Source: Armatimonadota bacterium
GTDB lineage: Bacteria; Armatimonadota; UBA5829; DTJY01
Direction of reading: 5' to 3'
Length of the DNA stretch: 64,000 nt
Assembly (NCBI GenBank): GCA_023511795.1
Contig: JAIMAU010000007.1
Span: forward strand, 1-64,000
Each line of letters opens with the position of its first letter. The stretch's first letter is position 1. Of the stretch, positions 26,323 to 37,682 are shown piece by piece. The position numbers were made by a program, and so were the translations under genes. The notes beneath the pieces are model-generated. The model saw only the letters and a program-made list of their open reading frames with translations, ran no database searches and had not been told where the DNA came from.

Positions 26323-28044
26323 ATGTTCGACAGTAACGAGGCGTTGCTCGCCAGGGTTGAAGAACTCCAAAAAGAGTTAGAGGAGAGCAAGCAATATATA
26401 GCAACCCTTGAAAAGGCAAAGAGAGAGCTCGAGCAGAAAATTCGAAGCCTCTCCGAGCCTAGTGGCGAGCCGATTCCAATAACTGAAATTGAGGAGACCC
26501 TTAAAAGGTTCGTACGCAAGACAGCTGAGATTCTCTACGCCGAAAAGTGTGTGTTTATGCTTTTTGACAAAGAAAGCGGTGAACTTGTAGCTACTAAACC
26601 TGCTTATGGGTTGACCGACGAAGAGATAAAGGCATTCAGGGTCCGTGCCACACAGGGAGTTTCGGGCGAGGTATTCCGAACTGGCAAGCCAATTATAATA
26701 CATGATGCGTTGAATGACGAACGCACGTACAAGGATAATGTTGCTCTTCTCCATGTTCGCAATGGTGTTTGCGTGCCCCTGATCTCTGAAAAACGCGATG
26801 AAGAGGGGCGCGTGATTGAGAGTACCACTATTGGTGTTCTTCATGTTTTCAACCAGCGCTATGGAAACATTTTTACTGAAGAAGACGTTCGCCTACTTCA
26901 ACGCTATGCAAAGAACGCTACTGCGGTAATTCTGAATGCCCAGATATATCGCGAATTTGTCGCGGAAAAAGAAGACCTTGAGCACATCATCGAGAGTGTA
27001 TACGCAGGCTTGTTAATGGTAAACAAGGACGGCAGAATCACTCAGATGAATGCCTCTGCACGGTCGATGTTTGGTGCGCAGGGTAAAGATGTTCTTGGCA
27101 AAATGTATTATGAGGTAATAGACGAACCAAAGGTAAAGGACATACTTGTCCAATGCTTAACGGAAAATACAGAAATCGCAAGCGAAATCTCGCTCCGTTT
27201 GGACGAGAGCGAGAGGATTTATCAAGTACAAACGGCACTTGTTAAGGGCGAAGAGCAGCAACCCATAGGCGTTGTTGCAATCTTTAATGATATTACAGAA
27301 ATACGAAACGTTGAGCGAATGAAAACGGCGTTTGTGTCAACTGTTTCCCATGAGCTTCGAACTCCTCTGACTTCGATTAAGGGCTTCATTTCTACGCTCT
27401 TGATGGATGAAGAGGGTTATTACGACCGTGATACTCAGCGTGAGTTCTACACAATCATTGACACTGAGTGTGACCGTCTTACCAGATTAATTAGTGACTT
27501 GCTGAACGTTTCTAGAATCGAAGCTGGCCGAGCGTTGGAACTCAACCTTAAGCCTGTCAACTTGCCGAATCTAATCGAAAAGGTCGTCACCGTCCAAAAA
27601 TCATACACAAATAAGCATACCTTTAAGATAGAGCTCGATGACCTGCCAGAAATCACAGCCGATGAAGACAAAGTCGACCAAATTTTGACCAACCTAACAA
27701 ACAACGCAATCAAGTATTCACCAAAGGGTGGTCAAATTACTATAACCGGTACATCAAAAGACGGTATGGTTACAATAAGCGTTGCCGACCAGGGAATGGG
27801 AATTCCTAAGGACCACTTACCAAAAGTGTTTGAGCGATTCCATCGCGTTGACAACCGGGATACGCGTGAAGTTGGCGGTACTGGAATAGGTCTCTACCTT
27901 GTGAAGCACCTTGTTGAGGCGCATGGCGGCAAGATTTGGGTTGAAAGTGAGCTAGGGAAAGGCTCGACGTTTACGTTCACTTTGCCGATAACGCCTCCGT
28001 CTGAGGAAGAGGAAGAAACGAAAGAGAAAGAGGCCGTAGCTTGA
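26323..28044 (+). CDS. soluble sensor histidine kinase (coiled coil-GAF-PAS-HisKA-HATPase)
   Basis: The 573-residue protein has no membrane segment and is predicted cytoplasmic. A coiled coil (residues 5-45) is followed by a GAF domain (about 50-205), a PAS domain (about 215-330) ending in [15 protein letters not shown], the HisKA helix pair with the phosphorylated His343 in [16 protein letters not shown], and a HATPase_c domain with the N-box [19 protein letters not shown] and [11 protein letters not shown]. The tail is acidic. It should sense an intracellular signal and phosphorylate a response regulator, but no regulator gene is adjacent, so it is an orphan. The start of dut overlaps or closely follows it. 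Confidence 0.92.
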   Translation: MFDSNEALLARVEELQKELEESKQYIATLEKAKRELEQKIRSLSEPSGEPIPITEIEETLKRFVRKTAEILYAEKCVFMLFDKESGELVATKPAYGLTDEEIKAFRVRATQGVSGEVFRTGKPIIIHDALNDERTYKDNVALLHVRNGVCVPLISEKRDEEGRVIESTTIGVLHVFNQRYGNIFTEEDVRLLQRYAKNATAVILNAQIYREFVAEKEDLEHIIESVYAGLLMVNKDGRITQMNASARSMFGAQGKDVLGKMYYEVIDEPKVKDILVQCLTENTEIASEISLRLDESERIYQVQTALVKGEEQQPIGVVAIFNDITEIRNVERMKTAFVSTVSHELRTPLTSIKGFISTLLMDEEGYYDRDTQREFYTIIDTECDRLTRLISDLLNVSRIEAGRALELNLKPVNLPNLIEKVVTVQKSYTNKHTFKIELDDLPEITADEDKVDQILTNLTNNAIKYSPKGGQITITGTSKDGMVTISVADQGMGIPKDHLPKVFERFHRVDNRDTREVGGTGIGLYLVKHLVEAHGGKIWVESELGKGSTFTFTLPITPPSEEEEETKEKEAVA

Positions 28045-28085
28045 GTCTCAAATCGCGGCGAGATTATGCAAAGGCATTTCCTGAA

Positions 28086-28559
28086 ATGGCTCAAGTAACG
28101 GTAAAAGTTCTTATCCAAAAGCTGCCTGATGCCGAGGACCTTCCTCTCCCTGATTATGCAACTGCTGGAGCCGCTGGCATTGACCTTCATGCGGCGGTGG
28201 AAAACGATACAATCCTCAATCCGGGCGAGCGTAAGCTCATTTCAGCTGGTATACGAATAGCAATCCCCGAAGGTTTTGAAGGGCAAATACGTCCAAGAAG
28301 CGGCTTGGCGCTAAGACATGGCATTGGCTGTGTGAATTCTCCCGGCACGATTGATTCTGATTACCGAGGGCCTATTCAAGTGATTTTGATCAACTTTGGC
28401 GATAAACCATTTACTATCCATCGGGGAGACCGCATTGCTCAGCTTGTGATTGCGCCAGTCGCGAAGGCAGCCCTTGTCGAATCGAAATTTCTTCCTGAAA
28501 CTGAGCGCAGCGACGCTGGCTTCGGCCACACAGGTGTTGCTCCGACGAACAACAAATAG
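28086..28559 (+). CDS. dut: deoxyuridine 5'-triphosphate nucleotidohydrolase
   Basis: dUTPase cleaves dUTP to dUMP and pyrophosphate, keeping uracil out of DNA and supplying dTMP synthesis. Motifs 1-5 of the trimeric enzyme are visible: GAAGIDLHA, RSGLALRHGI, GTIDSDYRGPI with the catalytic Asp, GDRIAQLVI and RSDAGFGHTG. From the ATG at 28086 there are 157 residues, the usual length. A TTG at 28041 overlaps the stop of the kinase gene (TTGA) and would give 172 residues; it cannot be excluded. It is probably co-transcribed with the kinase, although there is no functional link. Confidence 0.93.
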   Translation: MAQVTVKVLIQKLPDAEDLPLPDYATAGAAGIDLHAAVENDTILNPGERKLISAGIRIAIPEGFEGQIRPRSGLALRHGIGCVNSPGTIDSDYRGPIQVILINFGDKPFTIHRGDRIAQLVIAPVAKAALVESKFLPETERSDAGFGHTGVAPTNNK

Positions 28560-28633
28560 GAAACATTGGCTGTTTTAAGTTCATTTGCCAATGCAATTTG
28601 CTTGCCGCGAAAAGACAAAGAAGGAAAAGTCTG

Positions 28634-30007
28634 ATGAGTGAGCTAGCATATCGGGAGCTTTATGCGCCTGGCCATTTTGGAAATTGGTACGAAGTAATGG
28701 CTCCTTATGAGGCCGAAGAGATGCTTCGCGAGGCGAAATATTGGGGTTTTAACTCATATGGTGACTGGCTTGACGCCGCCGACTTAAAGGACCCACACGA
28801 CAATCCCAGAAGGGAATACCTGCTGCCCCAGGTGCTCTGGGAACGGAAACAAGAGTTTTATCGCATTGCAGAAAAACTTGGCTTTCAAACTAACCTGGTC
28901 ATCACCCCAAATCATGTCTATCTCAACCAAGTTTCACCAGAAATCGCCGCCGACAGAAAGGACAAAAGGCTCTTTGGCGGCCAACTGATATGTCCTTCGA
29001 AGCCGAAGGGCCGAGAGATTATCTTGAATAATCACCGTAACCTTTTTAAGGACCTGAAGTCAAAGGGGGTTAGCTTGGACTCTATCTCAGGCTGTCCATT
29101 TGATTACGGTGGGTGCTCCTGCCCTGAATGCAGCCCTTGGATACTGACTTTCGGAAAACTTATGGTGGAAATCCACGGAATTGCGCGAGAATATTTTCCG
29201 GGGATTCAGATGAGGTTAATCGGCTGGTGGTGGACAGCGGAAGAGCATAAGATGTTTAAAGAATGGGCCGACCGCGAGCAGAAAGGGCGGTTTGTGTCAT
29301 TGGCAGAACACATTCTCTACGGCGAAACCCGTCCAAACCCTGAATTTGTGTTGCCCGAGGGATGTGAGCTTCATGCGTTTGTCCACATTGGATATGCAGA
29401 AAAAGCAAGCCCAAGGGATGTCTATGGAGCTTGGGGGCCGGTGATTGCTGCAAATCGTCTTGCTAGAACTGTATATGAACTTAAAGGCATTGGATGCACT
29501 GGGTTCCAAGCATATTCTGAAGGCTGCCTTGACGATGTGAACAAAGCTCTTCTAGGCGCACTTTCGTCTGGGAAAGCGTCGGATGCGAAAGCAGTCCTCG
29601 CAGAGTATGCGGAAAGGTACTTTGGTGCAAAGGGGCCGGATAAAAATGAATGGGCTAGTTGGTTGGCAGACTGGGGTGAACCATTCACTCGTGATGCTAA
29701 AAAGGCTCGCAAGGAGTTCGATAGACTTGCAAAGAAAGCGCGCTCGAGCTGGCGGCTAAAGCAATGGGAAGCCAAATTACGAATCTTTGAGGCTAATGCC
29801 GAGGTGTTGGCGGGTAAAGAATGGAATGAGGAACGCCGAGCTGCTGCGGACCGTTTCTTTTTTGAGCGCGAAAAACTATTCCGCGGCATCTGGGGACTTG
29901 GACCGGTGCGTCACGTGCTTAATGCTAGATACCATCCGCCACCTTGGTATCAAGAATTTCGAGCGGCAAAGGCTGTTGAAATAGGAGTGAACAATGAGTG
30001 TAGTTGA
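28634..30007 (+). CDS. cytoplasmic TIM-barrel-like protein of unknown family
   Basis: I do not recognise a specific family. The 457-residue protein starts at the ATG at 28634, behind GAAGGA, and has no signal peptide. The Trp- and Gly-rich sequence alternates strand- and helix-like segments (for example SISGCPFDYGGCSCPECSPW, QMRLIGWWWTAEEH, GCTGFQAYSEGC) as in glycosidase-type barrels related to GH20 or DUF4838, and ends in an Arg/Lys-rich helical domain of about 120 residues. CPFDYGGCSCPEC has four cysteines that could bind a metal. Its end overlaps the glutamate dehydrogenase gene by 14 bases, so the two are co-translated. Confidence 0.65.
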   Translation: MSELAYRELYAPGHFGNWYEVMAPYEAEEMLREAKYWGFNSYGDWLDAADLKDPHDNPRREYLLPQVLWERKQEFYRIAEKLGFQTNLVITPNHVYLNQVSPEIAADRKDKRLFGGQLICPSKPKGREIILNNHRNLFKDLKSKGVSLDSISGCPFDYGGCSCPECSPWILTFGKLMVEIHGIAREYFPGIQMRLIGWWWTAEEHKMFKEWADREQKGRFVSLAEHILYGETRPNPEFVLPEGCELHAFVHIGYAEKASPRDVYGAWGPVIAANRLARTVYELKGIGCTGFQAYSEGCLDDVNKALLGALSSGKASDAKAVLAEYAERYFGAKGPDKNEWASWLADWGEPFTRDAKKARKEFDRLAKKARSSWRLKQWEAKLRIFEANAEVLAGKEWNEERRAAADRFFFEREKLFRGIWGLGPVRHVLNARYHPPPWYQEFRAAKAVEIGVNNECS

Positions 30008-31181
30008 CTTAAATCAAATTTCAAAATTCATTGATGTTAGCGCTGAAGCCCAACAACTTCTTAGCAAGAGCGATCAAGAAGCATATGCAAACCTAAACTT
30101 TAAGTGGGAAGGTCAACTTATTTCAGCTGATGCTTATATCGTTCTTCATTGCTTGGTTCGTGGACCTGGCAAGGGCGGCATTAGAATGTCCGATGGTGTT
30201 AGTCTTGAGGAGACGCGCAGGCTTGCAGAACTTATGACATACAAGTGCGCGCTCACACGAATTCCTTTTGGCGGTGCTAAGTCTGGTATTTGCATTGCTC
30301 CCCAGACTCTCACACCAGAGGCTAGGCGTGCGCTGATTGCAGAATACGTTCATATGTTTGGATTGTATCTCCAATCTGGCACATACGTGCCAGCGCCTGA
30401 CCTTGGCACGGGTCCTTCCGACATGGCTACTATTTATGGCTACACCCATGTTCCTGAATCCGTAACTGGGAAGCCGCCTAGGATTGGAGGACTTCCAGGT
30501 CGTGAAGAAGCAACCGGTTATGGAGTTGCTACTGTAGTTAGGATGGCAGTAGCTGATATCCTTGGAAAAGAGTTGTCCGATGCCACAGTTGCAATACAAG
30601 GATATGGCAATGTTGGATACTGGACTGCCAAGTTTCTTTCTGAATGGGGCATGAGGGTAATCGCAGTGTCGGATGTTGGGTCTGCTTTATACTCAGATGT
30701 TGGGCTGCCTATTTCCGAGATTGGAAAAGTGAATTCCCTGGCAGCTACAGGTATGCCCCAGATACCGCGCGATGAGCTACTGGTTGTCCCAGTAGATGTG
30801 TTAATTCCTGCGGCGGTAGAGAATGTCATTACAGAAAAGACGGCACCAAATATTCAGGCAAAATTAGTTGTTGAAGCCGCCAATGATCCTACTACAACCG
30901 AGGGCAATAAAATACTCACTGAGAGGGGAATCCCCGTAATCCCTGACATTCTTGCCAACGCCGGAGGCGTTGTTGCTTCATATATTGAGTGGCGCCAGGC
31001 GAAGTCTGGAAGCCTTACAGAAAAAGAAGAAACTTATGCGGCTATCGAAAAGCAGCTCTCTCAGGCATATAGAGAGACAACTGAGGTTGCTAGGAGCAAG
31101 AATATAACTCATAGATTGGCAGCGCAGATAATTGCAGTGGATGAAGTTGTTCAGTCAATGCGCGACCGTGGCTGGATCTAA
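29994..31181 (+). CDS. Glu/Leu/Phe/Val family dehydrogenase, probably glutamate dehydrogenase
   Basis: The 395-residue enzyme should interconvert glutamate and 2-oxoglutarate plus ammonia with NAD(P). KGGIRMSDGVS holds the substrate-binding region, PFGGAKSGI the catalytic lysine, PAPDLGTGPSDM the catalytic Asp, and TVAIQGYGNVGYWTA the Rossmann loop. The hexameric bacterial and archaeal GDH subfamily usually has about 415 residues. Leucine dehydrogenases are shorter, near 360, so glutamate is the better guess. The ATG lies inside the end of the upstream gene. The gene ends before a strong terminator that faces gyrB. Confidence 0.88.
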   Translation: MSVVDLNQISKFIDVSAEAQQLLSKSDQEAYANLNFKWEGQLISADAYIVLHCLVRGPGKGGIRMSDGVSLEETRRLAELMTYKCALTRIPFGGAKSGICIAPQTLTPEARRALIAEYVHMFGLYLQSGTYVPAPDLGTGPSDMATIYGYTHVPESVTGKPPRIGGLPGREEATGYGVATVVRMAVADILGKELSDATVAIQGYGNVGYWTAKFLSEWGMRVIAVSDVGSALYSDVGLPISEIGKVNSLAATGMPQIPRDELLVVPVDVLIPAAVENVITEKTAPNIQAKLVVEAANDPTTTEGNKILTERGIPVIPDILANAGGVVASYIEWRQAKSGSLTEKEETYAAIEKQLSQAYRETTEVARSKNITHRLAAQIIAVDEVVQSMRDRGWI

Positions 31182-31222
31182 GATTGCCTTTTCCTTCTTG
31201 CTGAGTTGTAAACTTACCAATC

Positions 31223-31246
31223 GGGGGCAACTACGTAGTTGCCCCC
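31223..31246. terminator. bidirectional terminator between glutamate dehydrogenase and gyrB
   Basis: A perfect 24-base palindrome with arms GGGGGCAACTAC and GTAGTTGCCCCC, followed by ATTGCTTTT on the plus strand. It stands 41 bases after the dehydrogenase stop and 41 before the gyrB stop, so it can end both convergent transcripts. Confidence 0.8.
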
Positions 31247-31287
31247 ATTGCTTTTAGCCAATTTGCTAACTAAAGACATTATGTCAA

Positions 31288-33336
<2,049 letters not shown>

Positions 33337-33423
33337 TTAGGACACGCAAAAGCTCTGACAACGATGTGAACGCTGTGTGCATGGGGTGAGATTTTGAGTG
33401 CTTATGTTGCTTTTTGCAAATCA

Positions 33424-33453
33424 ATTTTAGCACAAAATGGGTGTGAAAGTCAA
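33424..33453 (-). promoter_or_regulatory. gyrB promoter
   Basis: Read on the minus strand, TTGACT and TAAAAT are 18 bases apart, and TG precedes the -10 by one base (TGCTAAAAT). Transcription should start near 33417, giving a leader of about 100 bases. Confidence 0.65.
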
Positions 33454-33583
33454 TTTTTCGAGCGTTACTAGAAGGTTTCAAGACTAGCATGCGAAAGCAA
33501 GCTTGGAAAGTAAGAGATTTTCAAACTTGGTCTTTATAGTAACTAGGTTAAGGAGAATCAATCCGGCAAATAGGAGAATAAGT

Positions 33584-33940
33584 CTACTCCTTGCTAGTTC
33601 CCATTCCACGATCATGTGGAACATGTGGTTTCTTAGTTGTTTCCTCGGGGGTTGTTCCCTTGCGGGAAGGAAGCATTGCTGTTGCCGCGCTTTTAAATGG
33701 AGTGCGTGGGGCTGGTTCAGGCGGCAATAGTCCTTTTTTACGCTCCTCCGCCTCCTTGAGGATTTCCTTGGTAGAGGGTATTTCTTCTTCTGTGGCAAGC
33801 TCAGCGTCAAGTTCGACAGATGAGCCATCCAAGTCTTGGTCTGCACCGGTTGGAATTAGCCCAATGGGATCACCTGGCATTCCGGTAGGTCCAACAGAAA
33901 TTGTGCCCTTTTGGGTTCTTTCCCCGCCTTCGTCGGCCAT
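33584..33940 (-). CDS. small Pro/Glu/Thr-rich, probably disordered protein
   Basis: The ATG at 33940 has AGGAGGA 5 bases upstream, strong evidence that this frame is translated; the in-frame ATG at 33967 lies before that site. The 118-residue product is rich in Pro, Gly, Glu, Thr and Lys (starting MADEGGERTQKGTISVGP) with one helical, acidic stretch near STKEILKEAEERKKG. It has no signal peptide or membrane segment and no recognisable domain. It lies upstream of gyrB on the same strand with a gap of about 270 bases containing the gyrB promoter. Function unknown. Confidence 0.65.
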   Translation of the reverse strand: MADEGGERTQKGTISVGPTGMPGDPIGLIPTGADQDLDGSSVELDAELATEEEIPSTKEILKEAEERKKGLLPPEPAPRTPFKSAATAMLPSRKGTTPEETTKKPHVPHDRGMGTSKE

Positions 33941-34174
33941 AGTATCCTCCTGAAGATTTAATAACATTTGTATTTATTTCCCCAAAAAATTCGAGTGGAA
34001 AACAGTATTGTTTCCACAGTCAATGTTGCTGGATTCTGCAAAAGCTAGCTAAGCGAATTTGTAGCTTTGGAAACTTTCTAGCTGGGGTGCTTGCTTTTGT
34101 GGTGGGATATGAAGTATTTTAAAGTAGTATCGATTTTTATCTAAATTGGGTTCAGCGGGTAATTTGGTTTACTT

Positions 34175-35155
34175 ATGTCGAGAATAATTCCTATTTTCAG
34201 CATTGCCATCCTAGCTATTGTTGTCGTTTCAGCTACCCAACCTGCGCCGTTTGAAAGGACAACTTCTGAGTTGGATTTCCAATTTTGTATAACCGGCTTT
34301 GAGCATGATAGTTTTTTTGGTGAGCCTTCTGCACTTGCGCTAGATGATAGGAACTGCTTATTATACGTTGCTGATTTGAAGTTTGGCATAAGTTTGTTTA
34401 CTTCTGACGGTGTTCCAAAGGGACAGCTGGGGATTCAGTCTGGTATTGAGAAGCCCGTTGGCGTAGCGGTGGACTCGGGTGGGAACCTCTATGTTGCTAA
34501 TGATTCGGGCGGTCCGATTCGAGTAATGGCTAAAAATGGAGAAATTACTGAGATAGAAATTCCCGTGGAGCAAGGTGAAGAGGTGCCCAAGGTCGGTAGG
34601 ATGACTTTCGACCGGGATGGCAACCTCTATTTGGTTGATCGCGCTGGGTGCCGGATATATGTTTTTGACAAGAATCGCAAGCTAAAGCTGAAGTTTGGTG
34701 CAAAAGGCGACAAACGCGGTCAATTCAAATCGCTTTGCGATGTTGCGGTTGATCGCCAAGGTAGAGTCTATGCCCTCGACGCATCTGGTACGCCTGTCCA
34801 AGTGTTTGATAAGAAAGGCAAGTATCTATTCAAATTTGGCTTCCGAGGTGGTGGGTTGGAAGACATAGGGATTGCCTCTGGTATTTTTGTTGACCGACAT
34901 GACCAAATATGGATTGTGGACAAAGGTCAGCATTGCCTAAAAGTGTTTGACCGCTCTGGCACTTTCTTGAGAAAGCTTGGGGTTTATGGGACTGAGGGTG
35001 GCGCATTTTTCCACCCTATTGATATGGAGATGGATAAGTTTGGAAGAGTTTATGTGGCTGAGGCAGGGGGACGCCGTGTGCAGGTATTTTCGCTGGTAAA
35101 GCCATATGAACCATTTCAACCTGCGGATATTGGTGGAAATCTTTTGTATCCATGA
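34175..35155 (+). CDS. secreted NHL-repeat beta-propeller protein
   Basis: The 326 residues start with a signal peptide (IIPIFSIAILAIVVVSATQ) and then carry about six NHL-type repeats, such as KPVGVAVDSGGNLYVAN, RMTFDRDGNLYLVDRAG and IDMEMDKFGRVYVAEAGGRRVQVF. These form a six-bladed propeller that typically binds proteins or ligands. The stop overlaps the ATG of resB (ATGA), so it is translationally coupled to cytochrome c maturation genes and may help assembly or electron transfer outside the membrane. That role is inferred from position only. Confidence 0.85.
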   Translation: MSRIIPIFSIAILAIVVVSATQPAPFERTTSELDFQFCITGFEHDSFFGEPSALALDDRNCLLYVADLKFGISLFTSDGVPKGQLGIQSGIEKPVGVAVDSGGNLYVANDSGGPIRVMAKNGEITEIEIPVEQGEEVPKVGRMTFDRDGNLYLVDRAGCRIYVFDKNRKLKLKFGAKGDKRGQFKSLCDVAVDRQGRVYALDASGTPVQVFDKKGKYLFKFGFRGGGLEDIGIASGIFVDRHDQIWIVDKGQHCLKVFDRSGTFLRKLGVYGTEGGAFFHPIDMEMDKFGRVYVAEAGGRRVQVFSLVKPYEPFQPADIGGNLLYP

Positions 35156-36594
35156 ATTGGCCTGGGAGTCAAAATAAACGTACAAAGGAACAAATTATAG
35201 TGTCCGACCGCGAAGTTCATAATCATAAGAGTGACGTTGAAGAAACAGAACCGATAGGTGAATTGGCGATATTTGCTTCGCTGTGGAAGCTTTTCTCGTC
35301 TATGAAAACCGCCATAGTTCTACTTTTATTGCTTGCACTGGCGTCCGTATTCGGAACTTTCAAAGAGGCTCCGGACGTTTATCATTCATGGTGGTACGCA
35401 ACCCTCCTGGGTTTAATGCTAGTCAATCTCTTGGTTTGCAGCATAAACCGCTTTGGTATCGCATGGCGCAGAACTTTTTCGCCTGCTATCTCGATTACGC
35501 CCAAGCAGGTTGGAGCGATGAAGAGGTCTGAGCAATTTTGTACCCCTCTGCCTTCCCAGGAAGCTACGGCGAGAATTGTAACAACCCTACGTTCTAGAGC
35601 GTACAAAGTATTGCATGTAGAAGAGGAAGGAAATATATCACTTTACTCCACAAAGGGGCGTCTTGCAATCTGGGGGCCGTATTTAACCCACCTGAGTATT
35701 CTTGTAATTTTTCTTGGGGCCGTTATAGGTGCAAAGTTTGGCTTCGAGGGAGTTGTAGTTATTCCAGAGGGTGAAATGGTCTCAGTCTACTTTGCAAAAG
35801 ACTCAGGTCAAGAAAAGCCGCTAGGATTTGAACTGAAGCTACACAATTTCCACATAGTGTGCGATAACCAAGGCCGGCCGAGCGCATATAACAGCGACTT
35901 GGAGGTCTTCGACGGAGGTCGCTCAGCTTTGCGGAAAGTGATAGACGTAAACCGGCCACTTACCTACAAAGGGATATCGTTCTTTCAGGCGAGCTATGGG
36001 CTAACTCTAAGAGTTGCTGTTACTTCTCCCAATGGTGAGACAGGGTCGGCGAATTTTTGGATTGATGTGGTAGAATCAGAGGGGTCAGTGGACTACAGGC
36101 TGCCGAATGTGGAGCCCCAGGGAATCCGCCTTGGGGGTAAGGAGATGGGGGTATTTATCCACGACTTCGCACCAAATTTCAGAGGAATGGTACCAAAATA
36201 TATGGTCGCACTGCCTCCTGATCCAGCGGCGCTGATATATCTAAATGAGCGTTACCCTAGCGAAATGAGCGTTGAGAACTGGAAATCGCTTGGGTGGATT
36301 AGGTCCGGCCAGACGGTTGATTTTAGTGGATATAAAGTTACTTTGGAGGCAATTGAATACTCAAAGCTTGATATCTCCCGCAACCCAGGACTACCAATCT
36401 TATATGCCGGATTCATGCTTGTTTTATTTGGCATACTTGCGGCATTTTATATTAATCATAGGATTATTCGAGTAAGCGTATTATCAAGTGAGGATGGAGC
36501 TTTGGTTGTGGTTGGTGCAACATCGAGAGCCGACTCATCAATTTTCGATAAGGATTTCGAGCGAATTAGGGATTGCTTGAAATCAGAGTCTTAG
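35152..36594 (+). CDS. resB: cytochrome c biogenesis protein ResB (system II)
   Basis: ResB works with CcsA to carry heme across the membrane and attach it to apocytochrome c. The 480-residue protein has two N-terminal membrane segments (KTAIVLLLLLALASVFGTF and YATLLGLMLVNLLVCSI), a third at ILVIFLGAVIGAKFGFEG preceded by a likely heme-ligand His (LTHLSI), a large periplasmic domain and a last segment LPILYAGFMLVLFGILAAF. The DVNRPLTYKGISFFQASYG stretch is a ResB signature. The ATG overlaps the NHL gene stop. A multiheme cytochrome and ccsA follow. Confidence 0.92.
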   Translation: MNWPGSQNKRTKEQIIVSDREVHNHKSDVEETEPIGELAIFASLWKLFSSMKTAIVLLLLLALASVFGTFKEAPDVYHSWWYATLLGLMLVNLLVCSINRFGIAWRRTFSPAISITPKQVGAMKRSEQFCTPLPSQEATARIVTTLRSRAYKVLHVEEEGNISLYSTKGRLAIWGPYLTHLSILVIFLGAVIGAKFGFEGVVVIPEGEMVSVYFAKDSGQEKPLGFELKLHNFHIVCDNQGRPSAYNSDLEVFDGGRSALRKVIDVNRPLTYKGISFFQASYGLTLRVAVTSPNGETGSANFWIDVVESEGSVDYRLPNVEPQGIRLGGKEMGVFIHDFAPNFRGMVPKYMVALPPDPAALIYLNERYPSEMSVENWKSLGWIRSGQTVDFSGYKVTLEAIEYSKLDISRNPGLPILYAGFMLVLFGILAAFYINHRIIRVSVLSSEDGALVVVGATSRADSSIFDKDFERIRDCLKSES

Positions 36595-36722
36595 TCTAAC
36601 ATAGTTAAGCAGACTAAAGCAGGGTTCTGAGAAGAAGCTTGCGTTAGGTTGCTTGTTATTCGATGAGCTTAGCGTTTTTTACATTAAGCATAACAGCGAG
36701 TTTGTTCAAAAGGAGCAGAGGC

Positions 36723-37682
36723 ATGATTAAGAAGTATGGCATTCCCGCCCTAGTCATTTTGGTTTTGGTTGGCATTGGTCTATCAAATATCATTAGGGTG
36801 GATGGAGACACCCATACGGCGGCGTATAAAGGTTCTACATTATGCAAAATGTGTCACCAAAATACGCATAAAGAGCTCGTGGAAGCGTATTTAAAAACGG
36901 GGCACCCAAAAGCGTTCCAAAAAGCGGATGCTGAGGGGGCAATTGTCGCAGATTTCTCGAGTAATCCTGTTTTCACAAAGGACAAAGTAGCCTATGTTCT
37001 CGGCAAAGGCATTAAACAGCAGGCGTTCCTGGATGCTAATCTTCAGGTGCTCCCTGCTATCTGGGACGTAAAAACAAAAAAATGGAAGCCAACGCAGGCA
37101 GTTGATGGTGCAACCCAATGCATAGGGTGTCATGTAACGGGTTACAACGCGGAGACTAAGGCCTACGTTGAGGCAGGTGTAGGGTGCGAGTCGTGCCATG
37201 GACCAGGAGGCGATCACGTCTCAAATGCCACTGCAAAGGGGTCAATCCTAAAACTAACCGAACTACCTAGAGATAGGCAGACAATGATTTGTGGTGGATG
37301 TCACTCGAAAGGAAAGGATTTGTCAGGCAAGTTCGCCTTCCCAATTGGCTTTAAACCTGGCGATGACCTTGCAAAGTTTTTCGTTGATGCCAAACCAACA
37401 ACTCCTGGTCTAAACCAGCAGTACTCGGAGCATATAACCTCAACTCATTACACGAAGCTTACAATGACATGCACGACATGCCATGACCCGCATAACCAGT
37501 CGGGCATAGCACATGAGCTGAGAAAGCCGGTCAACGAACAGTGTCTTGGCTGCCATGCAGCAAAAATAAAAGACATGGCAACTCATGCTCCAAATGCAGC
37601 TGCAGACGCCACTTGTGCAACCTGCCATATGCCTTATGGCGAGCATATTTTCAAGAAGTTGGAGAAAAAGGAAGGTTCATGA
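36723..37682 (+). CDS. membrane-anchored seven-heme cytochrome c
   Basis: The ATG at 36723 (319 residues) has AAAAGGAG 7 bases upstream; the ATG at 36663 lacks a site and adds a non-conserved stretch. A single N-terminal membrane anchor (YGIPALVILVLVGIGL) is followed by seven CxxCH heme motifs starting at Cys41, 133, 155, 190, 250, 274 and 298. CESCHGPGGDHV and CTTCHDPHNQS are typical of cytochrome c554/NrfB-like carriers. It should carry electrons on the outer face of the membrane, perhaps for a nitrogen or sulfur compound, but the partner enzyme is not in the window. It lies between resB and ccsA, its own maturation machinery. Confidence 0.9.
   Translation: MIKKYGIPALVILVLVGIGLSNIIRVDGDTHTAAYKGSTLCKMCHQNTHKELVEAYLKTGHPKAFQKADAEGAIVADFSSNPVFTKDKVAYVLGKGIKQQAFLDANLQVLPAIWDVKTKKWKPTQAVDGATQCIGCHVTGYNAETKAYVEAGVGCESCHGPGGDHVSNATAKGSILKLTELPRDRQTMICGGCHSKGKDLSGKFAFPIGFKPGDDLAKFFVDAKPTTPGLNQQYSEHITSTHYTKLTMTCTTCHDPHNQSGIAHELRKPVNEQCLGCHAAKIKDMATHAPNAAADATCATCHMPYGEHIFKKLEKKEGS

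Noticed and set aside
37541-37678. ATG at 37541 as the start of ccsA
   Set aside because: The extra 46 residues are the cytochrome gene read in another frame, and the ATGA overlap at 37679 is the natural start.
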